DNA of 26,185 nt, from contig DCHR01000014.1 in the NCBI GenBank assembly GCA_002315375.1, positions 1 through 26,185 of the forward strand, in the 5' to 3' direction. Numbering within the stretch: the stretch's first letter is position 1; every line of letters begins with the position of its first letter. This document shows, one piece after another, positions 1-7,501 of this stretch. Under the pieces are notes generated by a model. That model made no database searches and was not told where the DNA came from. It saw nothing but the letters and a program-made list of their open reading frames with translations. A program made the translations under genes and the position numbers. This stretch comes from Treponema sp. UBA1747. GTDB lineage: Bacteria > Spirochaetota > Spirochaetia > Treponematales > Treponemataceae.

Positions 1-28
1 TAAACTGAGTGCGTAAAACAACACAGAA
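1..28 (+). repeat. IS3 left terminal inverted repeat
   Basis: Bases 1-28 match the reverse complement of 1264-1291 at positions 1-7 (TAAACTG), 9, 14, 16 and 19-25 (CAACACA), with scattered mismatches between. This is typical of the imperfect 25-40 bp ends bound by IS3 transposases. Confidence 0.75.
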
Positions 29-83
29 AAAGGAGCGGATTTAAGGTGCAAACAGCCGATAAATTATGCAAGGCGGTAAGCAC

Positions 84-398
84 ATGGGAAAAAAGAGACA
101 GTCATTCAGCAAGGAATTCAAGGCAAAGGTTGCGCTTGAAGCTCTGCGTGAAGAATCAACAATTCAGGAAATTGCAGTAAAATATGGTGTTCATCCAAAT
201 CAGATTTCACAGTGGAAAGCACAGGCAATTGCCGGTATGACTGACATTTTTGAAAGACCGAACAAGAAATCAGAAGAGATTCGAAAACAAGAGGATGAAA
301 AAGATAGTCTTCTGAAGACTATCGGCGAACAGAAGGTCGAAATTGATTTTCTAAAAAAAAAGTACAAGCAGATATACGGCTACGATCCAATCTTGTAG
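84..398 (+). CDS. IS3-family transposase OrfA (HTH protein)
   Basis: A 104-residue DNA-binding protein that recognises the element ends. The N-terminus (GKKRQSFSKEFKAKVALEAL) is the standard IS3 OrfA opening, followed by a helix-turn-helix around IQEIAVKYGVHPNQISQWK. A heptad-rich segment with Leu/Ile repeats (about residues 65-97) fits the leucine zipper used for multimerisation. I chose the ATG at 84 because an AAGGCGG ribosome site lies just upstream. An in-frame ATG at 66 adds six residues and has no site at proper spacing. The frame runs through A9 at 353-361 and ends 17 bases before the TTG of orfB, so -1 slippage there gives the OrfAB transposase. Confidence 0.92.
   Translation: MGKKRQSFSKEFKAKVALEALREESTIQEIAVKYGVHPNQISQWKAQAIAGMTDIFERPNKKSEEIRKQEDEKDSLLKTIGEQKVEIDFLKKKYKQIYGYDPIL
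353..362 (+). other. Programmed -1 ribosomal frameshift site (A9-G)
   Basis: Nine A residues followed by G lie inside the orfA Lys-Lys-Lys codons and include the A-AAA-AAG slippery heptamer used by many IS3 elements. Slipping back one base enters a frame with no stop between 353 and orfB. It encodes a linker (VQADIRLRSNLVEPAYKVL) that runs into the conserved SISHQCKLLGISRS region. I did not establish a downstream stimulatory structure. Confidence 0.8.
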
Positions 399-415
399 AA
401 CCTGCTTACAAGGTC

Positions 416-1237
416 TTGAGTATTTCACATCAGTGCAAATTACTTGGAATTTCACGGAGCCAATATTATTACGAGCCAAATTCGGAGCAGGATGAAAAAG
501 ATTTCAATCTGCTTGTCAAAATCAAGGAAGTCCAGATTTTGCATCCGTATTACGGCTATCGTAAAATCTGGCGTGAAATTAATAAAAACGGCGGAGACAC
601 CACAGAAACAACTGTACGCCGTGTAATGAAAAGGTTTGGAATTACAGCTATATTTCCAGGCAGGAATCTTTCAAAAGCCTGTAAATATCACAAAAAATAT
701 CCGTATCTTCTAAAAAACAAAGTAATCAGATATCCAAATCAGGTGTGGTCAACGGATATCACTTATATAAAACTGCCAACGGGTAATGTTTATCTAATGG
801 CAATAATCGACTGGTTCTCAAGAAAGGTTTTGAGCTGGCGCGTATTCAACACAATGGATGCGTTACAGTATGCAAATCTTTTGCGGGAAACAATCGAAGA
901 ATATGGCTGTCCTGCAATTTTTAATACAGATCAGGGCAGCACTTTTACATCTGATGTATTCATCAAAGTTCTTGAAGATTATGACATCCAGATCAGCATG
1001 GACGGAAAGGACAGAGCTTTGGATAACATCAGAATTGAGCGTCTTTGGAGAAGTCTCAAGTACGAAGACATCTATCTTAAACGCTATGAAACAATGAAAG
1101 AATTAAAAGCTGGTGTAGATGCTTACTTCAACTTTTATAACACAGCAAGGTTTCATCAGTCGTTGGCCTACAACGTACCTGATGATATGTATAAATGCTT
1201 CCAGTACAACAAACTGGAAAGGAAAACGGCTGCATAG
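416..1237 (+). CDS. IS3-family transposase OrfB (DDE integrase domain)
   Basis: The catalytic half of the transposase, with an rve-type RNase H fold. Numbered from the TTG at 416, the DDE residues are D114 (VWSTDITYI), D172 (NTDQGSTF) and E208 (IRIERLWRSLKYE), a D-D-35-E spacing. An HTH_21-like segment, GISRSQYYY to YYGYRKIWREI, precedes them. There is no ATG near the start and no clear ribosome site at the TTG. This frame is -1 relative to orfA and stays open from the A9 run at 353 to the stop, so the working product is probably the OrfAB fusion of about 384 residues, made by programmed frameshifting. No frameshift or stop damages the catalytic core. Confidence 0.93.
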   Translation: MSISHQCKLLGISRSQYYYEPNSEQDEKDFNLLVKIKEVQILHPYYGYRKIWREINKNGGDTTETTVRRVMKRFGITAIFPGRNLSKACKYHKKYPYLLKNKVIRYPNQVWSTDITYIKLPTGNVYLMAIIDWFSRKVLSWRVFNTMDALQYANLLRETIEEYGCPAIFNTDQGSTFTSDVFIKVLEDYDIQISMDGKDRALDNIRIERLWRSLKYEDIYLKRYETMKELKAGVDAYFNFYNTARFHQSLAYNVPDDMYKCFQYNKLERKTAA

Positions 1238-1263
1238 ATTTTTACACCTTAAACCTGTAAAAA

Positions 1264-1291
1264 TTTTGTGTTGACTAAATAGCGCAGTTTA
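1264..1291 (-). repeat. IS3 right terminal inverted repeat
   Basis: Partner of the repeat at 1-28. It begins 26 bases after the orfB stop codon and ends at CAGTTTA, which fixes the right edge of the element at or very near 1291. Confidence 0.75.
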
Positions 1292-1293
1292 AC

Positions 1294-1356
1294 CTGAAAG
1301 GCATGGAAAGCAGGAGTTCAGAACAAAAAATTAGGGAATCTTTCAGATGGGGCTAA
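1294..1356 (+). pseudogene. Possible 3' remnant of a gene cut by the IS3 element
   Basis: Immediately after the IS there is an open frame of 20 codons (LKGMESRSSEQKIRESFRWG) ending in TAA. It could be the tail of a gene interrupted by the insertion. It matches no family I recognise, and a 20-codon open stretch can occur by chance. The missing left flank would decide it. Confidence 0.2.
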
Positions 1357-1429
1357 TAAAAGAATGAATAAAGTTAGTTATATGTATAAATTTTACCTTG
1401 GTTATTTTAAATTATTTCTTATATTGTAT

Positions 1430-1469
1430 ATAATTTCAGACTATATATAACCGAAATTATCTTTTTTTT
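1430..1469 (+). terminator. Candidate rho-independent terminator, AT-rich
   Basis: ATAATTTC (1430-1437) and GAAATTAT (1453-1460) are perfect inverted repeats with a 15-base loop, followed at once by eight T residues (1462-1469). The stem is almost all A-T and the loop is long, so it is weak. It would insulate the exporter operon from transcription leaving the IS or the upstream gene. Confidence 0.4.
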
Positions 1470-1605
1470 ATTCAACCTCCCCAAAAAAAAACTCACAAAT
1501 CCTGTTGATTTTCAAAGACTTTTTGAATCAGCCTAATCATGAAATTATGTTGTAAATCAGGATGATTTTCTCTTAAACAGGGTAAAAATTATTCCGAATA
1601 TTTAA

Positions 1606-1611
1606 TATAAT
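1606..1611 (+). promoter_or_regulatory. Possible -10 box of the exporter operon
   Basis: A perfect TATAAT 22 bases before the ATG at 1633, with the CAGGAG ribosome site at 1621-1626 between them. No convincing -35 hexamer lies 16-18 bases upstream, and the leader would be only about 15 bases. Another TATAAT (1429-1434) is an alternative but overlaps the hairpin. Confidence 0.35.
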
Positions 1612-1632
1612 GTCCTAAAACAGGAGCCCTAT

Positions 1633-2415
1633 ATGGAAGAATCAGTATCAAAGAAAGTTGCAGTGGAACGACTTTCCAGTCCTGAACAGATAGACCAGTT
1701 GATGAAAATCAGAAGTACTTCAGGCTGGTTTATTGTGATTGCAGTGTTAATTCTGCTTGGAATTGGCTGCGGATGGCTTATTTTGGGAAAACTTCCCATT
1801 ACAATGCCGTGTTCGGGAAATATCATGCCTACCAAAGGTCTTGCTGAAGTTCAGTCTCCCAAAAGCTTCGTAGTTGAAGAAGTAAACATTCATTCGGGAA
1901 TCCAGGTAAAAAAAGATGATATTCTGATTAAAGGCTTCCTGTCAGACACTGAAGAAGATTATTATGTAACAGCTCCTTATGACGGAATTATCACTGATGT
2001 TTACGTAAAGGAAGGTATCGTTGCTTTCTCCGGAAAATCACTAGTCCGTATTGAACCTCTCATTCAGTCAGGGGTAGATGATTTATGTGCAGTAGTTTAT
2101 ATCACTGTTGATGAAAGTGTACGCGTAAAGGGAGGCGAAGAAGCCTTTATTTCTCCTTCCGGCATCAGTTTTGAAAGCTACGGTTATATCCGCGGAAAAG
2201 TTGAAACAGTCAGCCGTTATCCGGAAGGTGAACAGCAGAAAATCGCTGTCCGGATCAAATTCATTCCTTCTGAAACCGGAGCCCTTGATTACACTTACGG
2301 CCGCACTCCTGATGAAAATCCGAAGGGAGGAACTCCTTGTTCCGGATACATTCAGCTGGGATACAAAAAACCTATTGAAGTATTTTTACCATGGCTTGTT
2401 GCTGAAGAAGAGTAG
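1633..2415 (+). CDS. NHLP/NHLM-type bacteriocin system secretion protein (HlyD-like membrane fusion protein)
   Basis: A periplasmic adaptor expected to partner the two ABC subunits downstream. Residues 10-25 (AVERLSSPEQIDQLMK) are the hallmark opening of the NHLM secretion-protein family (TIGR03794-like). One membrane helix spans about 32-52. Two half-lipoyl motifs lie at about 71-100 and 110-142 (VTAPYDGIITDVYVKEG), followed by a beta-barrel-like region to residue 260. HlyD proteins normally carry a long coiled-coil hairpin between the lipoyl halves; here about nine residues join them, so the protein is short (260 residues). The ATG follows a CAGGAG site. The next gene starts 20 bases after its stop codon, indicating an operon. 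The family call is firm; the partners are inferred from context. Confidence 0.88.
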   Translation: MEESVSKKVAVERLSSPEQIDQLMKIRSTSGWFIVIAVLILLGIGCGWLILGKLPITMPCSGNIMPTKGLAEVQSPKSFVVEEVNIHSGIQVKKDDILIKGFLSDTEEDYYVTAPYDGIITDVYVKEGIVAFSGKSLVRIEPLIQSGVDDLCAVVYITVDESVRVKGGEEAFISPSGISFESYGYIRGKVETVSRYPEGEQQKIAVRIKFIPSETGALDYTYGRTPDENPKGGTPCSGYIQLGYKKPIEVFLPWLVAEEE

Positions 2416-2435
2416 CAGGAAAGAGGCACAGGTTT

Positions 2436-4688
2436 ATGGAAAAAACGAAAAAAGTTCCTAAAGGCAAAATAGTAAAAGTTCCTACAGTTCTTCAGGTTGA
2501 TGCCAGCGAATGCGGAGTTGCTTCCCTTGCCATGATTCTGGCTTATCACGGAATCAGTGTTCCTCTGGAAGAACTGAGGGTTCAGTGCAATGTTGCAAGA
2601 GACGGATCCAAAGCAAACAATATTCTGAAAGCTTCCCTGAAATACGGGCTGGAAGGAAAGGGCTACAAGAAGGAAGCAGAAGATTTACGCGGCATGAACA
2701 TGCCTGTAGTAATCCACTGGAACTTCAACCACTTCCTGGTTCTGGAAGGAATCAAGGGAAATAAAGTTTTCCTGAACGATCCTGCTTCCGGCAGACGCAC
2801 TGTTTCCTACGAAGAGTTCGCACAATCCTTTACTGGTATTGTTCTCTGCTTCACCCCTGTTGAAGATTTTGACACCGGAAAATATAAAAGGGGCGGAGTT
2901 AAATTACTTTCATCTCTCTGTAAGAAAAACATCGCAACACTGTTCTTCCTGAGTTTTACAGGATTACTTTTAATCACTCCGGGACTCATTATCCCGATGC
3001 TCTCCCAGTTCTACGTTGATACAATTCTGTCCCAGAAACAGACAGGATTTTTCTTCATGCTGGCCGTAGCCTTTGCCCTGGTCCTTCTGATGAAACTGGT
3101 TTTGTCAATTTCACAGAACCTTCTCATCAACAGACTTAAGACAAAAATCTCAGCAGAACTTGCTAGTACTTTCTTCTGGAAGCTTCTGAACCTGCCGCCA
3201 GTATTTTTTGCACAGCGCTATACAGGTGCAACTTCCAATCGCGTCCGCGCAAACATGAACCTTGCAAAGAGCATGTCCAGCAAGCTGATCAATACTGCAG
3301 TTGATGTGGTAATGGCTTTGTGTTATCTGGGACTTCTGTTCAAGCTGAATTATTACCTGACTCTGATTTGTATTTTAATCACCTCGCTGAATATCTTTGT
3401 TGTCATTGCTTTCAAAAACAAAGTAAAAATCAGCAGCCAGAAAACCTTTCTTGAAAGGGCAAAACTTTTCGGAGTTTCTGTTCACGGCATTCAGACAATT
3501 GAAACCCTCAAAGCGGGCGGAAAGGAAGATGCTTATTTTTCAAAATGGGCAGGCTACCAGGCAAAATATGTAAACTCAAACCACAAGCTTTCAAGCTACT
3601 GCGGATTGATTGAAATCCTTCCTCACGTTCTGTCGGAATTAACTGAAGTAGTAATCTTCATTATGTGTGCCTGGGGTGTTATGAATGGTTCCATGACCTT
3701 CGGTATGTTCATTGCATACGAACAGCTTATGGCCGGTTTCCTTGCTCCTATTGTACGCACAATTGTATTTACAGCAGATTTCCGTGAAATTGATACAAAT
3801 ACCCGCCGAACTGCAAATATCCTGAATTACAGGGATGTAGTTGCAGAAAAACCTGAAAACGAAGACGAAGAAACAGGGGAAGAGCCAGAATCAAAAGACG
3901 GAATAAAATCCGAAGAAGATAAAATCGAAGTTACTCCTGTTGCAGAAGTTGCAAAACTTCAGGGAGCACTTCGCCTTGAAAATGTTTCCTTCGGCTACAA
4001 TTTCCTTGAAGAACCTTACATCAAAAAACTTTCCTTCGAAATGTATCCCGGCATGAGAGTTGCAATTGTCGGTAAATCCGGAACAGGAAAATCAACTGTT
4101 GCAAAAATAATCGCCGGCATCAATAAGCCTTGGTCAGGAAACATCTACTTTGATGACATTCCTGATTCAGATATTCCAAAAGAAATCCGTGCGGCTTCGG
4201 TTTCAACAATCACTCAGGACAGTACCTTTTTCCATACTTCCATCAAGAACAACATTACAATGTGTAACAAAGATATTCCTGAAGCTGATATTATTCAGGC
4301 TGCTAAAGATGCCTGCATTCACAATGACATTGTAAAACTGACCTCAGGCTATCATTCCATGGTCGAAGACGGCGGATGGAATTTCAGCGGAGGCCAGCTT
4401 CAGCGACTGGAAATCGCCAGGGCTCTTGCAACAAACCCGCGCATTCTTGTAATGGATGAAGCCACAAGCACTCTGGACATCCAGACTGAAAAAGAAATTT
4501 TTGACAATCTCCACAGAAGAGGCTGCTCAACAATAATAATTACAAACCGTCTGAGCACAATAAAAGATGCCGACTTAATTCTTGTAATGGATAACGGAAA
4601 AATTGTTCAGAGCGGAACTCACGAAGAACTCTGTACAAAAACCTACGGACCGTATGCATCACTTGTCAAAGCAGGAAAGAGAGGATAG
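2436..4688 (+). CDS. NHLP-family bacteriocin export ABC transporter, C39 peptidase/permease/ATPase subunit
   Basis: A 750-residue inner-membrane protein that cleaves leader peptides and exports the product (TIGR03796-like). The C39 peptidase is at 14-140 and its catalytic set is visible: Q20, C26 (DASECGVASL), H99 (NFNHFLVLEG) and D115 (LNDPASG). Membrane helices follow at about 165-460, then an acidic linker at 471-505. The ATPase covers about 508-750: Walker A K552 (GKSGTGKST), signature SGGQ 651-654, Walker B D674 with catalytic E675. The H-loop reads ITNRLST, so the usual switch His is Asn (N704). The ATG has an AGAGG site about 9 bases upstream, and the next gene begins 2 bases after the stop. 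Cargo is unknown. Confidence 0.92.
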   Translation: MEKTKKVPKGKIVKVPTVLQVDASECGVASLAMILAYHGISVPLEELRVQCNVARDGSKANNILKASLKYGLEGKGYKKEAEDLRGMNMPVVIHWNFNHFLVLEGIKGNKVFLNDPASGRRTVSYEEFAQSFTGIVLCFTPVEDFDTGKYKRGGVKLLSSLCKKNIATLFFLSFTGLLLITPGLIIPMLSQFYVDTILSQKQTGFFFMLAVAFALVLLMKLVLSISQNLLINRLKTKISAELASTFFWKLLNLPPVFFAQRYTGATSNRVRANMNLAKSMSSKLINTAVDVVMALCYLGLLFKLNYYLTLICILITSLNIFVVIAFKNKVKISSQKTFLERAKLFGVSVHGIQTIETLKAGGKEDAYFSKWAGYQAKYVNSNHKLSSYCGLIEILPHVLSELTEVVIFIMCAWGVMNGSMTFGMFIAYEQLMAGFLAPIVRTIVFTADFREIDTNTRRTANILNYRDVVAEKPENEDEETGEEPESKDGIKSEEDKIEVTPVAEVAKLQGALRLENVSFGYNFLEEPYIKKLSFEMYPGMRVAIVGKSGTGKSTVAKIIAGINKPWSGNIYFDDIPDSDIPKEIRAASVSTITQDSTFFHTSIKNNITMCNKDIPEADIIQAAKDACIHNDIVKLTSGYHSMVEDGGWNFSGGQLQRLEIARALATNPRILVMDEATSTLDIQTEKEIFDNLHRRGCSTIIITNRLSTIKDADLILVMDNGKIVQSGTHEELCTKTYGPYASLVKAGKRG

Positions 4689-4690
4689 TT

Positions 4691-7498
4691 ATGAAGGTTT
4701 TGAAATATAAAACAAACGACACCATAGTATTCGATAACAATGACTCTTTCCGCAGCATTCTTTCCGGGAAAGTAGATTTTTTCCTTATCGAAAAAAATTA
4801 CGACACCCACAGAGGACACAGACGCTATGTATTCACGCTGGGGAAGAACTGTCTGTTTCCTGTTTTTAAAACTGACAGGGAAAAGGAATCCTTCTGTCTC
4901 ATCGGAATTGCAAACAGCGATGTAGAAATCGGCGTTCAGAAAAAGTTCGACATTTCAATCTGTGATGCAGCAATGAACACTCTTGAAAAGTGTCTGCCTG
5001 CAAACAACAGACTGGATCCGAGAGCACAGAAAATTACTGTTCTTTCTACACTGGAACTGGATCCGGAAGAACACCTGGTAAATGACAGCAAAGCCGGCGT
5101 CTGGATTAAAGCCAACAAGGGTGAAGTCTGCATCAATTCATACAACGAGCTGAGCATCACACCTGAAACAGGATTTCTTGCTCTGCCGCCTAATGCTTTT
5201 GTTGATGCAAAAACCTACTGCCGTCTTTCAACCTGCTCAAATGAAGAACTTGCTTCCCGTAAGGAAGCTTCTCTTTCTATTCAGAAATGCATTCACACCA
5301 GTCTCGACATTTCCCTGGATTCCATTCTTGCAAAAGAAGCACTGGAATTTGAACGCATTAAAAACAGAAAGGAAAAGAACGAAGAAGAACTGGATACTTC
5401 ACTACGTGACCTTTCAAAATTATTCGAAGAAACAAAACATACTTCTGTCATGGGGGGAAACCTTCATGCAGTTTTAGTCAGAATCTGCAGACAGCTGGGA
5501 GTTACTCTCCGCATGCCTTCTGACAGTTCACAGGATGACCTTGAAAGCATTCTTGAAGCAACAGAATTAAGAACCCGAACCGTAATGCTGAAGGATGACT
5601 GGTGGAACTATAACTGCGGTGTTCTCCTTGCCTGGAAAGAAGAAGAATCTGTTCCGGTTGCCCTGATTCCAAGCGGACACGGATACAAAATGTATGCACC
5701 GGGACATTCTTCTGTAAGGGTAACTTCTTCCATTGCAGCAACACTGAAAAACACTGCTCTTGCATTGTATGTTCCGTTACCTTCACATTCGCTGGGCGTA
5801 AAGGATATTCTCAAATACATTCTGAACTGCATCAAACCTTATGATGTAATAATGTACTTAATCGCTGGCATCGGAGTTTCAATTCTGGCCCTGGCAATTC
5901 CTGCAATGACTGAAAGACTCTTCGGGGTAATTGTTCCGCACCAGGAAACTTCAAGCCTGATTGCCGTTACCTTTTTCCTTGGTGCAACGGTAATCGTTTC
6001 TGCAATTCTGAAAATATCCCAGCATATTTCCCATCTGCTTTTTGAAACCCAGAGTGGTGCGCCTTTACAGGCTGCAGTGTGGGACCGTCTGTATCACCTG
6101 CCTGTAAATTTCTACAAGAAATACGGAGCTTCGGAACTTTTACGCAGGGCTTCCGGCGTTGAATCAATGCAGAAACTTCTTACAGGAAGCTGTATCCAGG
6201 GAGTTCTGGGAATCGTAGAATTAATAAGCGGCTTTTTCCTCATGATGAAATACAACTCAAAGCTGGCTTTTGTTCTTTTCATAATCAACATTGTTGTAAT
6301 GCTGCCTTTTATCAGACTCTGTTTTGCCATCGGTCATGCTGAACACGCAATTGCTGATGAAGAAGCAAAGAGCACTGATGTTGGCCTTGAAATCATTCAG
6401 GGAATCACAAAGTTCAAAACAACAAATACAGAAATCAAGGCTTTCTCCATCTGGGAAAAGGCTTTCTCAAAAGTTCTTCGCCTCAGTTTCAAGCGGGATA
6501 AAAAAGAATCTGTTGTTCTGTCGATTACAAGCATCATTCCTTCTTTGTTCCTGCTGCTTCTGTATATTCTGTACATGACAGGAATTTTCGAATCCATGTC
6601 CATGGGTGCTTTCCTTGCTTTCTCTGCTGCCTTCACTGCAGTTTCACAGGTTATCGTTGAGTTCTGTCATTCGGCTCTGGAGCTTGGAGAAGTTAAGGCT
6701 TCCTACCAGCACCTGAAACCGATCCTTGAAGAATGTCCTGAAGGAACAAATGCATCAGCCGGTCCAGAGAATCTTAAAGGAAATATTGAATTAAAAGATA
6801 TTGTATTCCGTTATTCTCCTGATTTACCGACCGTGCTGCGCGGACTTTCCATCAATATTCCTGCGGGAAGCAACATCGCCATTACAGGAAAATCAGGCTG
6901 CGGAAAATCTACAATCGTACGCCTGCTTCTGGGATTTGAAAAACCCGAAGCCGGTGTTGTAAGTTACGACGGCCAGGATATTTCTGTAATCGACTGCCGT
7001 ACAATCCGTAAACAGCTTGGTGTAGTCCTGCAGAATGAAAAGGTTTATGTTGATGATATTCTGACAAACATTACCGGAAAAAATTCCCAGCTCAGCGTTT
7101 ATGATGCATGGCTTGCCGCAGAGCTTGCAGGCCTGGACAAAGACATCAACAGCATGGCCATGGGAATGTATACAACCCTGAGCGAAAACGGATTTACTCT
7201 TTCAGGCGGACAGAGACAGAGACTGTTCATTGCACGTGCCCTTGTAAACAAACCTAAGGTTTTGATTCTGGATGAGGCAACCAGTGCTCTGGACAACAAG
7301 ACTCAGGCTGAAATAACATCCCGCATAAACAAAATGAAATGTACCCGCATTGTGATTGCCCACAGGCTTAGCACAATGCAGAAAGCAGATAAAATTTATT
7401 ACATAGAAAATGGTGCTGTAGCAGAATCCGGAACATACGACGAATTAATGGACAAAAAAGGTTTGTTCTACGAAATGGCTTCACAGCAGCTGGGGTAA
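4691..7498 (+). CDS. NHLP bacteriocin export ABC transporter, permease/ATPase subunit
   Basis: A 935-residue partner of the preceding subunit (TIGR03797-like); the two probably form a heterodimeric exporter. Residues 1-90 have the SGKVDFFLIE...RRYVFTLGKN pattern of the family's cyclic-nucleotide/cupin-like N-terminus. A middle region at about 250-360 holds the family's WWNYNCGVLLAW and PVALIPSGHGYKMYAP elements. Membrane helices occupy about 380-660. The ATPase is complete: Walker A K739 (GKSGCGKST), signature SGGQ 838-841, Walker B D861/E862, H-loop H891 (IAHRLST). Unlike its partner, it keeps every catalytic residue. There is no C39 peptidase. The ATG follows an AGAGGA site, 2 bases after the previous stop. 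Confidence 0.9.
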   Translation: MKVLKYKTNDTIVFDNNDSFRSILSGKVDFFLIEKNYDTHRGHRRYVFTLGKNCLFPVFKTDREKESFCLIGIANSDVEIGVQKKFDISICDAAMNTLEKCLPANNRLDPRAQKITVLSTLELDPEEHLVNDSKAGVWIKANKGEVCINSYNELSITPETGFLALPPNAFVDAKTYCRLSTCSNEELASRKEASLSIQKCIHTSLDISLDSILAKEALEFERIKNRKEKNEEELDTSLRDLSKLFEETKHTSVMGGNLHAVLVRICRQLGVTLRMPSDSSQDDLESILEATELRTRTVMLKDDWWNYNCGVLLAWKEEESVPVALIPSGHGYKMYAPGHSSVRVTSSIAATLKNTALALYVPLPSHSLGVKDILKYILNCIKPYDVIMYLIAGIGVSILALAIPAMTERLFGVIVPHQETSSLIAVTFFLGATVIVSAILKISQHISHLLFETQSGAPLQAAVWDRLYHLPVNFYKKYGASELLRRASGVESMQKLLTGSCIQGVLGIVELISGFFLMMKYNSKLAFVLFIINIVVMLPFIRLCFAIGHAEHAIADEEAKSTDVGLEIIQGITKFKTTNTEIKAFSIWEKAFSKVLRLSFKRDKKESVVLSITSIIPSLFLLLLYILYMTGIFESMSMGAFLAFSAAFTAVSQVIVEFCHSALELGEVKASYQHLKPILEECPEGTNASAGPENLKGNIELKDIVFRYSPDLPTVLRGLSINIPAGSNIAITGKSGCGKSTIVRLLLGFEKPEAGVVSYDGQDISVIDCRTIRKQLGVVLQNEKVYVDDILTNITGKNSQLSVYDAWLAAELAGLDKDINSMAMGMYTTLSENGFTLSGGQRQRLFIARALVNKPKVLILDEATSALDNKTQAEITSRINKMKCTRIVIAHRLSTMQKADKIYYIENGAVAESGTYDELMDKKGLFYEMASQQLG

Positions 7499-7501
7499 GA
7501 T

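Larger units (their letters stand above)
1..1291 (+). mobile_element. IS3-family insertion sequence, apparently complete
   Basis: A two-ORF element of about 1.29 kb, the usual IS3-family size, with orfA (HTH and zipper) and orfB (DDE integrase) joined by an A9 frameshift run. The outer ends are imperfect inverted repeats. Base 1 begins TAAACTG and base 1291 closes CAGTTTA, and both arms share a CAACACA block about 19 bases in. The window starts exactly at the left repeat, so the left flank and target duplication cannot be seen, and the element might extend a base or two beyond. All expected catalytic residues are present and both frames are open, so it looks potentially active. Confidence 0.9.
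1292..1632. other. Intergenic region between the IS3 element and the exporter operon
   Basis: About 340 bases of AT-rich DNA without a convincing gene. It holds the possible gene tail at 1294-1356, a hairpin with T tract at 1430-1469 and a -10-like box at 1606-1611. A 28-codon frame from the ATG at 1364 (MNKVSYMYKF...) is hydrophobic but has no ribosome site. No NHLP-leader or double-glycine precursor gene is visible here. Confidence 0.7.

Noticed and set aside
1364..1450. A 28-codon hydrophobic frame (MNKVSYMYKF...) before the exporter operon, considered as a cargo peptide
   Set aside because: No ribosome site, no leader-like or double-glycine site, and it overlaps an AT-rich hairpin; composition is explained by AT richness.
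5502..5835. Two overlapping - strand frames inside the second ABC subunit
   Set aside because: Antisense to the conserved middle region of the transporter, without start signals.
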